NCBI GenBank assembly: GCA_000310025.1
Contig: FN649733.1
Coordinates: forward strand, 3,846,884 to 3,910,883
Direction of reading: 5' to 3'
Length of the DNA: 64,000 nucleotides
Source: Ectocarpus siliculosus
Lineage: Eukaryota > Sar > Phaeophyceae > Ectocarpales > Ectocarpaceae
Shown: positions 24,439-35,138 of the stretch, piece by piece
Position numbering within the stretch: position 1 is the first letter of the stretch
Layout of the letters: every line of letters starts with the position of its first letter
Position numbers and translations under genes: made by a program
Notes under the pieces: generated by a model
The model's database searches: none
What the model was told of the DNA's origin: nothing
What the model saw: only the letters and a program-made list of their open reading frames with translations

Positions 24439-27400
24439 CTTGCTCTCCTCTTCCTCCATAGTCTGCAACACCTTCAACACCTCAACCCAACGAGCGGCCT
24501 CTTCCCTCGTGGATGCCTGCGTGAACAAGTCGCGCGTTGGCGTACGAACAGACGAAGATTTCATGTCCATTGCATCATTCGGGAAGGGGAAATGTTGAAG
24601 AATCACTACGTCTGATGAAAGTGTCTTATGACAGATGAACAAGTGCAAGAACCGACACGTTTCAGTTTCATTCTATGGTCCTCACGTTGCATTGTAGCTT
24701 ATGTCCGGTCGCCCCGGTGGTCTAGTTGGTATCCTCGAAACCTTCTAGAGGTCAGGTCAGGGGTTCGAATCCCGGCGTAAGCGACCTTTTCTTGCAAAGT
24801 GAGTTTTTCTCTCGCTTCAGCTCCTGGCCTAGTGGATAGCGCTAAATAGTTCGTGTGTACACAGAGGGAAGACAGTGCTGAACTCTTCTCGCATCAAAAA
24901 TCGAAGGCAAAGTACCGCAGGAGGGGAGGGTAGAGAGAGGCTCTTCATGTGTGACCACGGGTTGGAGTAGACGGCACTAAATAGTGCTGTGAGCGCTGAT
25001 TTGAAGTGAAGACAAAAAAAAAAAAAGCCAAGATGATGGCATCAAAACTCAGCAACCCAATAAAAACCGCCACGACATGAGCAATACTCTACACAACGAA
25101 ACATAACTATGGTACCATACACCGTGTTTAGTGTACCTTCATGGTGTAAACGCGATCGTTGAGCTCGATGGTGAAGAGAGAGCCGTCGTTATCCTCCTCG
25201 TACGACTCGTCATCTGGGTCTACCAATCGGATCTCTCCCACCTGGGGCAGGTTAAGTGCCGCCAGGAGCTTCTCCATCTTCTTCGACTGCGAATGTATGC
25301 ACACATATATACAGTAGTGACGATAAACGCCACACACCAGACCGACATAGCCAGGCGGGCACACGGACATACAGCAGGCGGACAGACAGGGGGATTGATT
25401 GCAATGGGGGACGTGAGGACCTCAAACGTGCGGGACGAAGCTGGTATACATACATAGCTGAAACCTTTTCAAAATGTCGTTCGTGCAATGCCGTTTCATA
25501 TCCAACATCCAACACCAACAAACAAGCTGCGTTCGCAGTGGAGCAAACAGCTATTTAGCTAGCTAGCTCTACCTTCGGAATACGAATTGACGTGAAAATT
25601 CACCCCCGTCACTGTGCATTTCAGATACCAATAACACACAGGTCGGACCACAACCAACCGGAGGCTCGTACAACGTCTGCACACCTTGTAGTAGGTAAGG
25701 TAGTGCGCGTTGGTCTCGAACCATCTTTTCTGCCACTTGCCGGTCTTGGCCTTCTTCTGAAGGTAGCCTGCCGGTGCCAATCGGGGAGGGGAGGGAGGTG
25801 CACTGAAAACGACGTACTTTTCGATAGTATAGACATAGTATTGCGGACCCTTCGGTTTAATTATATTTTAGTATACCTATTCCAGGTTAAGCTAGTCTGT
25901 GACCACGGGAATCGACGGCGTCAAGTTCTAGATTAGTACCGACAGATGAAGGTGGTACTGGCTCGAGGGGTCGGAACGGTTTTTAATGTGAAGACAATAA
26001 AAACAGTACAGCGTGCTGTGCATATGCTATCTAAATGTGACCGGCCTTGCATGAGAAAAACGATGACAGCCAGGCCAAATGGATGTGGGGACACCGCAAG
26101 TTGGGCACCGAGGCGGGGTGCCTGAGAGGGGTGTACCCAATGCCATTCAAGGATGAGTGCGCCTGTCGTCAACATATATTAACCAACAATCGCCCACCAC
26201 TGCTGCTGTTTGATCGTGGAGCTTGCCACTATCTCAAGATGCACATGAATATATGGACATACGGCCTAGCAGCGTTCACACATTGATAGTAGATCTTTAA
26301 GACTACCGCTTTCCGATTGGTCGGGCCTTGTTTGGCGTTGGTTCTAACGGCGATTTCTCTCCAGTGCCCTCTCGCCGTTCCGCATTCCGAGAACGCGGTG
26401 CAGCAGCGTGCTCGCCCAATTCACGGTCGCTAGGGCGCGCGTTGGCCGTGGGTTAGGGTTATAGGGTTAGGGTTAGGGTTGGTTGGGGTGAGGAACCTAG
26501 CCTTGCTCGCGTGAGGAATCTAGCCTTGCTATGCTACGTTCAACACCGGTTGACCCAAAGAGCTACCTGGTACTACTTATATTATCAAAGAACCGAACCT
26601 CATACACGGCCACAAGACGGCCTCCCTACAAGACGCTACATATCGTCCTCATCGCGATCGTGCTTGTGTATGCGTATGTACGCAGCCAACGTCCATCCAT
26701 CGCCAACACTGCTCTTGTCAGTTCGTTCCTACGATATCATGTGGATATTGTAGTGCATACCTTTTAGAGTACACAGTCAGCAACGGACTTCCACATACAT
26801 TCAACGGACTGGCGAACAACTACACCAGAATGGCATGGTTAAAAGACGGCTTGAATCACAGACACTCTGTAAGATGGAACAACGTATCATCAAACGGAAC
26901 TTATCTATTTACTGCTGTCAGAGACACATAGTTCTACTGCTACAGTATTTCGGAACATGGCCCAAACACCAACACATGCCAAGTACAAGATTTCGAAGAA
27001 CTGTTGTATGCTTACTACAAGTATATCGCAGCACAATAAGGCTCAAGGCACCGCAGAGGCAAGCATATTTAGTCCAAAAACGCTCATGCTTCCACCACAC
27101 ATGCTTTGCAGTTACGGGACCGCCCGTTGTTTCAATTAATTGTCAACAAGATTGCTCAACATTTTGTACGTTGTTGTTGTCCCAAGGCTCGATGGGCACT
27201 TCGGAGTTTCAAAGCGCTAACGTCTGCCGCAGCAGCAGCATCAGCTTACTCCCTACAAAGTAGGAACCAGGAGGAATGAGAAGCAAAAGTTCGATGCTAC
27301 TGCTGTACGGCGGTGCTTCGCAGTAACCCCCCCCAACAGATTTCGGGGACAAAAAATAGACGGGGAAAGGCGGTGTGCCAACGGCGTCACAAAGGGAAAC

Positions 27401-28354
27401 AAAGCATCAAGCGTTGTGTTGTGTGCGCAAATAATGTTGTTCAATCAATGTGTCGCGCCGGTCAAAAAACGCCGACTTTTGTGCAGTACGTATGCATACG
27501 GAATGCACTACTGCTGTAAACGAACACAGTAGTCTAAAACACGCGGCGTGATATCGGTGGTGCCAGCCAAACGCGTATACAGTAATAGAAATCTCGCTCC
27601 AAAAAAAAAAAAAATGTTCTTCGTTGGGGTTCATTCACGCTCAGAATTCCGGGCTGTCTGTCTGTCTGCCTTCTGTAGCATCTAAATAGGCAGCACTTTC
27701 TTGTGTACGCGGAAGCAGCAATAAGACTAGACTATTGCCAAATCGCCGTTGCAGGTGGATGGCTGTCATAACAGCAGTGACAAGCTGTGTTCGCATACAT
27801 GTGCTTCCTTCGGTTCGGGTGTGCTGGTGTCCACACCAAGGACTAACATCCCTTTGGAACAGAGAGAGAGGCCCGCATACACAGCCGTCTACTTGCGCTA
27901 CAACCCAAAATACGAAGCATCATCGAACAGGAGGGCAGGGAATCTTCTCTTATTTACAGAGTAGGCGAGCAGGCAGCAGCTTGGTAGGCGGCGTCTCTCC
28001 GTGTCATACGTCACCGACAGGCTGGACCCGGCCGTGCCTCCCCTCGTGGACATAAACCACGTTCGTGTGTGACCCCTGCGTCTCTCTCCGGCGAAGCAGT
28101 AAGCTTAACCTTGGACACACCAAGAGATCACGAGGACAAGCTTCGCTCCCGCCCGGCTGCGGATCACAAGCTCGCTCGAATTGGCTCAAGGGACATTCTT
28201 GGTGCACCTTTTTCCGGAATGTATCATACCGGTCGTTGTTGGAATGTCCAGCAGCACAGAACGTGGTAGGTGGGCTGCTACGGGCCATTATCTGCCCATC
28301 GACTGCATCTCGACACTCACCGCTTATCTGGGGAGGGGAACCTCCGCTTTCCAT
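24439..28354 (-). CDS. Small PH-domain protein (last exon unresolved)
   Basis: A pleckstrin-homology domain begins 12 residues after the start, so this is probably a lipid- or protein-binding adaptor at membranes. Ligand and partners are unknown. Exons on the minus strand: 28354-28321 (MESGGSPPQIS), 25767-25685, 25286-25137 and 24516-24439, together 115 codons with matching phases. Visible PH features: SGYLQKKAKTGKWQKRWFE (strands 1-2), LTYYK, GEIRLVDPDD, DGSLFTIEL, RVYTMK, and the C-terminal helix TREEAARWVEVLKVLQTM with its conserved Trp. Intron 1 is about 2.55 kb and holds a SINE-like repeat with telomere-type units. The start exon was assigned because it lies in a good Met context and supplies the phase-1 donor needed to complete the Gly of SGYLQ. 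No basic phosphoinositide-binding motif was confirmed beyond KAKTGKWQKR. The C-terminus is not settled. Confidence 0.8.
24697..24786 (+). repeat. tRNA-like sequence (tRNA pseudogene or SINE head)
   Basis: Contains an A-box-like GGTGGTCTAGTTGG and a perfect B box GGTTCGAATCC at normal spacing, but does not fold as a good tRNA. Two competing acceptor stems are possible: GCTTATG/CGTAAGC and GGTCGC/GCGACC. The anticodon stem is irregular and the T stem has mismatches. A second A-box-like string, TGGCCTAGTGGATAGCGC, follows about 40 bp downstream of it (24826-24843). It lies in intron 3 of the PH gene on the opposite strand. A decayed tRNA-derived SINE is the simplest reading. Confidence 0.55.
26334..26650 (+). 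repeat. SINE-like repeat, copy 1, with telomere-type units
   Basis: Shares ordered blocks with 29742-29990: GCCCTCTC, GTTCCGC.TT.CGAGAACGCGG, a GGTTAGGGTTGG-type run, GCTACG.TTCAACA, CC.AAAGAG and GACCTCAT-like ends. The block around CGAGAACGCGG can form a T-arm-like hairpin. Positions about 26449-26490 hold several TTAGGGT units. The copy is in intron 1 of the PH gene. Confidence 0.6.
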
Positions 28355-30153
28355 CTTGCCTCGCTTCTTGTCCGACCCCTCCTTGAGTCTTTTGAAGCCG
28401 CCTCTTTTCCGCTCTTTAGATGGACGCTCACTCCTTCCTCGTTTTCCGTACCGTCGGCTGCAAAAACCGAGGCCGACTCGCTCGTGTCGACAGAAGACAG
28501 CCAGACGAAAGGCGTGCACGCGTTGGGGGTTTCCTTTGGTCCTCTATTCCTTGAGTGTTTCTCCCTTTCCCCGGCTCTCTCTTCTATCAGCGAATGAACG
28601 ACGTGTCTTCTCTGCGCGCAAAGCCCAAAGCGGCGGCGAACAGGACGGGGTTCTCTAGATAGGATAGGGCGCGGTGAGAATTGGGTATGTGCGTATAAAA
28701 ACGGAGGCCCCGTGAATGCAACTCTGCCGGTCCCGAGGAGAGGTTAGAGATCGAGAGATCGAGGGCATCTGTTATTATTACCACGCAGCGCCCTGCGTGC
28801 GTGCAACAAACACGTTCTTCTTCTTCTTCTTCTTCTTCACCTTTCTCCTGTGTTGCTGAATTGGTGAGAAATGTTGGTGTCTTCTTGGCTTTCTTAGCTT
28901 GAGCCAAGCCAAGTCGTGAAGCCGACCCTGCGGTCCTGGCAATACTCCGCTTGCTGGTGCATGGAGCACGGCGATCCTGTGGGGCCGCAGCATGTACCTG
29001 CATTCTAGACTGCTGCTGTCAATTTTTACCGATGGGGGGATGTACTACTGCTGTTGCTGTTGCAGCTTTTTCTCTCAACTGCTTACTGCAGCCGGGAAGA
29101 ACTGCTGATCAGTGAAGCACACCACAACAATGCCCCCACTCACCTACAACATGCACTTGAAAACTTGAAAATGGTGTTGATGTAAGGCTTGACTTCTACT
29201 ACTGCTGACTCCGGAGTAGGTTTCAGCAGTTTTTCCAGCTAGGCAGCTGAGAGATAGTTGCTGTAACAATAGTTTGCCAGCAGACAGCAGTTTGCACCCG
29301 GAGCTCTGACATTTTTTGTAGAATGCACGTGCACAACAGTGCAGCCGTATTTGTAGACTGCGTAAATGTACAAGCGTAGGCAGACATGGTACTGCCTCGC
29401 TTCGCACACAAACAGGCGTTTGTGCAAGGAGCGAGCGAATCAGGTTTATGCGTCCCACGTTGTCTCACATACACTCGCTGTTTCGAAGCGTGGAGAACAC
29501 AAGATATCTAGATCTAGATTGAGGGTCACATTCTGCGGGATATTGCGGTAAATTGCTCCTTGGTGAGGACAAACGATTTGCCACCCTTTATTGACAACAT
29601 ACGTATACAAACGCAGAGAGACTACCCGTGCGCCAACATGACGTTGATTCTGCCTCCCCCGAAGCCCTCTTCCCCAGACAAAACTTTCTCCAGCAGTTTT
29701 CGCGGTCTGTTGGTTAGATACGGTACAGTAACGCCCTCATTGATAGAGGGTTGGTAGAGCGGTGGACTACTCTCCGGCGCCCTCTCTCTGTTCCGCGTTT
29801 CGAGAACGCGGCTCAACTTCGTCGTGAAGGTTAAGGTTAGGATTGGGTTGGGTCGGCCACGGAGGTGTGCTACACGTCCCTTGCGCGGAGCTACGGTTCA
29901 ACATCCGCTCAGACCTAAAGAGTCACTATAATACCAGACCGTAAACAGACCTCATTTTCCTCTCTCCACCAAAGGGTCACGCGCCGTACGAGGTCAATCA
30001 TAGTGAGCAACATGTAGGGCTGTTTTCTTCTTACTCGCGTCTCGATGCAACGCATCACGCCGGAAAAATCCAGGCGATAGAAGCGCCGTTCAACCGCAAC
30101 ACTTCCGACACTTACGCCCGGCGCCCGTCTCCAGGTTTTGTACGAAGCATTCG
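28355..30153. other. Divergent spacer between PH-protein and STE24 genes
   Basis: About 1.8 kb upstream of both genes. It contains a TTC/GAA trinucleotide run at about 28814-28838, several TACTGCTG motifs near 29047 and 29199, and a SINE-like copy at 29742-29990. Open frames on the minus strand next to the PH start contain Arg- and Lys-rich stretches but no domain, and are taken as 5' UTR. The STE24 promoter should lie right of 29990. Confidence 0.4.
29742..29990 (+). repeat. SINE-like repeat, copy 2
   Basis: Related to 26334-26650 (see that entry for shared blocks). This copy keeps a clearer tRNA-like head, GTTGGTAGAGCGGTGGACT, close to the D-arm/A-box region of Tyr- or Lys-type tRNAs. Then come the perfect hairpin CCGCGTT/AACGCGG and a GGTTAAGGTTAGGATTGGG stretch. 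It ends about 160 bp before the STE24 start codon, so it could contribute promoter sequence. Confidence 0.6.
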
Positions 30154-33100
30154 ATGGCGTTCGCTTCCGTGCTAGGCTTCCTAGCGAACCTAGAGAGCTC
30201 CATTGGGCTCGAAGCGTTCCCCAAGTACCGCCAGGAGGGTGCCGAAAAGAGCGATGCCCCTTTTCTTCTCTTCTTCGTCGGCTTTACGCTCTTGGTATAT
30301 CTCTTGGAGACCTACCTCGACCTGCGACAACACCGGAACCTTAAAGCAGGAACACCGCCCCCCACCCTACTGGAGGTGCTGAAGACCGTCGATGAGGATA
30401 ACAAGGGACTGGAGGCCGTGTCAAAGGTTTGGGATATATGCTCGGCGGGGGGCTATTCTGTAGCACGGTGCTGCAAGGTTGGAAGGGTAGATTCCACGTC
30501 AGAATCGTGCCGTCGATATGACACTTTGTTGTCGAAGACTCGTATGTAGCAAGCGAACCCGGCATTACAACGTGACTGTAAACCCCGATACGTTCAAAAT
30601 CGTCGATACGACCAATGTTTTTTGTGTCGTCAGGTGGAAAGCAAGTTCTCGGCAAGCCAGGCCTACGGGCTGGACAAGAGCCGCTTTCATTTCTTCGACA
30701 GCACGTTCGACCTAGTTGTTGGGCTGACCACCAACCTTCTGGGATGGATGCCGTGGCTGTGGGATGTCAGCTCGGGCCTTGTGGCTAAGGCGGGCTTGGG
30801 GGACTGGGGTGGAGACATCCCAACCAGCCTCACCTTCGTCGTGCTAACGATGGTTTTGCAGGCAAGGCGAGGATCGTTGTTCAGCACGCCCGGTCAACCC
30901 AGGTGTTTGTTTTCGCTTGCGCTGTAGCCTCTGGATACAACGACTGTCCTCTTGTCTAATAGAAGACAAAATTACAATCGCGGGAACAAGCCTCATGCCT
31001 CGACCATGCACGATTGCTTACGGGGCTTCGTGGTCTTCCTACATACTTGTACCAAATTTTGGCCACCGCTCCGGAGCGTCCGGACAGCTACACAGACCCC
31101 CGACCCTCCCCCCCCTGCCCACCCCGAGGCATGACTCTGTTGCTGTTCTACGGCCTGCATACCATGCAAACATTGCGAATGTCACGGCCGAAATCCGATT
31201 GAGGACGTTGTCGACATGTAACTCCTCGCTGACTCTCGACCCCTCTTGGTCCTGCGTGCGTACTCGGTGGCGGCCATTCGCTTATCCGCAGACGTTGATT
31301 GGGTTGCCTTTTTCTCTCTACTCTACCTTTGTGGTGGAGGCCAAGCACGGTTTCAACAAGCAGACCCTTGGCCTGTTTTTCGCTGACAAGGTGAGCTGAG
31401 GGCCCCAGGTGGATCTGGCTTCCGGATATAACACTGCTTTGGAAGATAACAAGAGCTGACTTTTCTCTTTCTTCGCTTGCTATTTTCGTGTCTACAGTAG
31501 CAATGCCGAACAGGAGGCATTTCGCCAACTTTTGTCCCGGCCCAAGCCATCCCACCCTACGCTTATTTCTCAATAATGTGTCCCGAACGCCTAGTACTTA
31601 TGAGAAACTCGCGCCAATTGAGACTTGTTTTTCCATTACTGTGATGGCGCCGGGGGGGGGGGGGGGGGGGCCCACCCCCCCGGGAAAAACAAGCTGCCCC
31701 CCGGCCTCCTCCAGGGCCCCGGGGTTAACTCCGTGGCGAAAAACATCCAGCTTCGGGGGCAACATTTTTTCCTCTACCTGGGGGCCCTCCTGTTTTGGTT
31801 TTCCNNNNNNNNNNNNNNNNNNNNNNNNNNNNNNNNNNNNNNNNNNNNNNNNNNNNNNNNNNNNNNNNNNNNNNNNNNNNNNNNNNNNNNNNNNNNNNNN
31901 NNNNGCCGAACCGGGGGGCTTTTCCCCAATTTTTTTCCGGGCCCAACCCTTCCCCCCTTCGGTTTTTTTTTAAAAAATGTTTCCCAAACCCTTAGTCTTT
32001 AGGAAAACCCCGCCCCAATTGAGATTTTTTTTTCCTTTACTGTGAGGGCCCGGGGGGGGGGGGGGGGGGGTCCAACGCGCAGGTGAAGAGCATGCTGCTC
32101 ACGGTCGTCATCAGTGTCCCGGTGTTAAGCTGCGTGCTGAAGATCATCGAGCTCGGGGGCAAGCATTTTTACGTCTACGTGTGGGCCTTCATGTTCTGTT
32201 TCTCCATCCTCATGCTCACGATTGTGCCCACAGTCATCATGCCGATGTTCAACACCTACTCTCCCCTTGAGGTGATGTGCGGACGTATGTGTACTTGCTG
32301 TATATGGACGTCGGCCTAGTGTTGCCGTGTTGAAATGTCTAGGCACATGATGAATGCAAAGCTATCCAAGCCAAGCACCACGTGTCTAACTTACGGGAAT
32401 TCTGCCTGGCAATACTACGGTACTGTACAGGATTGCACTGGATTTCGAAGGCACGCTTGCGTGTCTCACAAACAGGTGTCCCGATATTGGTGGATTATTA
32501 CACGTTACCTCTTTTCCCCATTCTTTCGCGAGGCTGTTTCACAACTCCGTGCTTGGCTGCTGTGCGTTCTGCGTTCTCGTATTTTATGGTGCTGACAATC
32601 AGGACGGAGAACTGAAATCTAGCATCGAAAACCTCGCTAAAAGGGTTTCATTTCCTCTCACGAACCTCTTCTCGGTGGACGGCTCCAAGCGTTCGGCGCA
32701 CAGCAACGCCTACTTTTACGGGTAAGCAGAAAACCTATGGCATCGCTCGGCAGAGGCAATATCGAAACAAACACAGCGAGCGAGTCTAGTATTGCTAGAC
32801 ATCCTTGGACGTTATCTTGGATCTGTTTCAGTCCGTGTTGGTTTCAAAATCGATGCGTCTTCACTGGCGAAATAACTAACCGGACGATCCGGTGCCTCTC
32901 CGCATCCGTGTTTTTCGATTCCAGATTCTTCAAGAACAAGAGGATTGTGCTTTACGACACCCTCATCAAGCAGGTGCGCCGCCTGCTACAAGCACTGTTT
33001 TCCATATTACCAACTGTTGGCATGCGTTGGATTTTTACGTTTCGTTGCCGTTGGCCGGAAATCGATGTATCTCTCCGGCTGGTTGTCGAGGGAACGGACG

Positions 33101-34638
33101 ACGGGGTTACTCCTGAAAGTTAGTTGTTGTGAAAGATTGCCGTAGCTCTCGTCGCCGGCATCTCCCATGCTTTTGTTTTCCCGGTGTCACAACTTTGGAA
33201 CACGATTTGGCTTCTGTGTCCTGTCAGCAAGAAGACCGACAGCAAACCCTATCCGTATCCCTCCGACGAGATAGAGTCGAAAATCGCTGACGTGGGCTCC
33301 GCTAAGAGGGAGGTAAAACAAAATGTGTTCTATTGTGGAATAGGAGGCAACTCACGAGCCCCAACTCAGTCAGTTTATTATGTCGCCATCCCCCCTCCGG
33401 TTGCTTCGCCTCGATCGACCGCGACCCGTTTTCTTTTCCTTGTGCTCACCGTAAGGAAGGCCGATACGAACGAGATCGTGTCGATCTTGGGCCATGAGCT
33501 TGGTCACTGGAAGATGTCGCACACTCTGCAGGGATTCGTCATCTCTCAGACGTACCTCTTGGCGTCGTTTTGCGCTTTCGGGCTGGCCACGGAACTGGGC
33601 GAAAGCCTACGCCTTTCGTTCGGTTACTCCACTTCGGCGACCCTGATCACGCTCTACCTCTTCTTCGCCGTGGTGAGTGCTGTTTTTCGTCGAAAACAGG
33701 GACCTGACGATTTCTTAGTCGCGATGCCGCTTGAAATTTGAGTAGTCTTGCCGTGCCCACGGCCGACAAAGGGAGCCAGTGCCGATGATGTTGTGTCTCT
33801 CGCCGCTTGTGATGTCGCCAGGCGACGCATTCGCGCTATACGCTATTCCGTCACGTAAACACCGACGCCTCTCGTGGCATATCACGACAAGAACGTGGGA
33901 ATGTTTCCCTATTTAGCAAGGGAGTCGCTGGAGCATCCTTCTCGAATGGTCAACACTGCTGATCACAGCCGGCCGTATAGCAATTACATCGTGTTCCGCC
34001 TGTCCCACCTCCCACGCCTTGCCTTCGCTATCGGTCGTGTGCTGTTTGTCGTTTTAGATGTGGGCACCCGTGGACCATTTGCTTGGTGTGTTCATGAACG
34101 TGCTCTCAAGGAAAAACGAGTTCGAAGCTGACGCGTACGCGGTTAAGCTCGGGTACTCGAAGGGGCTGCAATCGGGCCTGGTAAAGCTCCAGCTCGAGAA
34201 CCTCGGAAACATGGTGAGGTCGAGGTCGGCTACAGCGGTGTGTGTGTTTAGCTCGTGGTCGGTTGTTTTGGCCCATAATTTTGCAAAAAACAGCGGCTTC
34301 CTACCCGCTCGTCCATGACGCTCACACCGTTGTTGCAAAAACAAAATGGCGTTTCACCGTTTGAACATTTTGATGGCTTGCTTTCGATTGGGTGGGCAAT
34401 TTGATGTTGAATTTTTGGTGTTTCCCAGGTCTCGCTCGGCCACTGGAATTACGTTGCCTCTGTGAGCAACAAAATTTTTCGATCCCCACCCTCTGCCATA
34501 TATGACAAAATGTTGTGTTTGCCGATTGCTCGTGCGCAGAACCCCGACCCGTGGTACTCCGCCTTCCACTACAGCCACCCGCCGCTGGTCGAGAGGCTCC
34601 AGGCTATGCGGACCGACATCGGCATCAAGAGGGAGTAG
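30154..34638 (+). CDS. STE24: CaaX prenyl protease 1 (Ste24/ZMPSTE24 type)
   Basis: Membrane zinc metalloprotease of the ER and inner nuclear membrane that removes the last residues of prenylated CaaX proteins. Exons: 30154-30426, 30634-30861, 31292-31390, 32083-32271, 32603-32721, 32925-32973, 33232-33312, 33460-33672, 34058-34213, 34540-34638. These total 1506 nt, or 501 aa. Motifs: [13 protein letters not shown] in the first membrane region, [52 protein letters not shown] zinc site at about 358-362, NEFEADAYA supplying the third zinc ligand (Glu438), and [15 protein letters not shown] at the C-terminus. Several hydrophobic segments fit a multipass protein. Intron 2 (30862-31291) begins with GC. 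Intron 3 contains the assembly gap; the real exon 4 is 32083-32271. The product works downstream of prenyltransferases, one of which (GGTase-I beta) is at the left end of this window. Confidence 0.95.
31651..32082. other. Assembly gap with falsely duplicated flanks
   Basis: There are 100 Ns at 31805-31904. The sequence left of the Ns (about 31671-31804) is a degraded copy of 32071-32215, including most of STE24 exon 4. The sequence right of the Ns (about 31905-32051) is a degraded copy of 31505-31650. Both copies are full of extra G, C, T and A runs, and each follows or precedes an about 20-bp G run. The likely cause is two low-quality read ends crossing the same G run and not being merged. 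The true intron is probably continuous and shorter. Confidence 0.85.
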
Positions 34639-35138
34639 AGATATCATCACTTCTCAGATAACACAGCAGTCCATTTCCGACTAGAAGGGCAACATAGAAA
34701 TTTGAAACATGCTACGCTGAGCGTGCTCTTTTTGGTGACCGTGCAGGTATAGTGGTGTGAGAGATAATTTGAGCTTAGACTTTACCGGTCGCTCCCGCTC
34801 GTCCTAAAGTTGTGGCATTTGGCACACGTACGCGTGGGAATGAACGGTTGTGTACCATGTGTGGCTTTTGGTCGGTCGAATAGTACTGAGGCCTCTAAAT
34901 AGTTGAAAACACTGAGGAAAAGCATGTTTTGTAAGTATGATTTGCTTCGAGCACCCAGCAATTATTGGCATCATGTTGAAAATGAGTTGGCTACATCGTA
35001 CTGGTCCTTGAGGTACAATGCACGTCTAGAATCTACACTATGAAGCATTGCAAACCAGGCATTGTTTATATCTCCACATTTCCACACTTTTGCTGTAGGC
35101 ACCGGACGTCCGATGCAAATGTACAAATGCTGCAACCA
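34639..35138. other. Convergent spacer between STE24 and OGG1
   Basis: 500 bp between the two stop codons. No gene was seen. It must contain both 3' UTRs, so the transcripts may overlap. Confidence 0.5.

Noticed and set aside
31488-32002. Open frames running through the N gap
   Set aside because: They translate ambiguous bases and degraded duplicate sequence, and are assembly artefacts.
34429-34475. Possible extra STE24 exon ([11 protein letters not shown])
   Set aside because: It has an acceptor, but including it would insert residues between LENLGNM and [15 protein letters not shown], where homologues have none.
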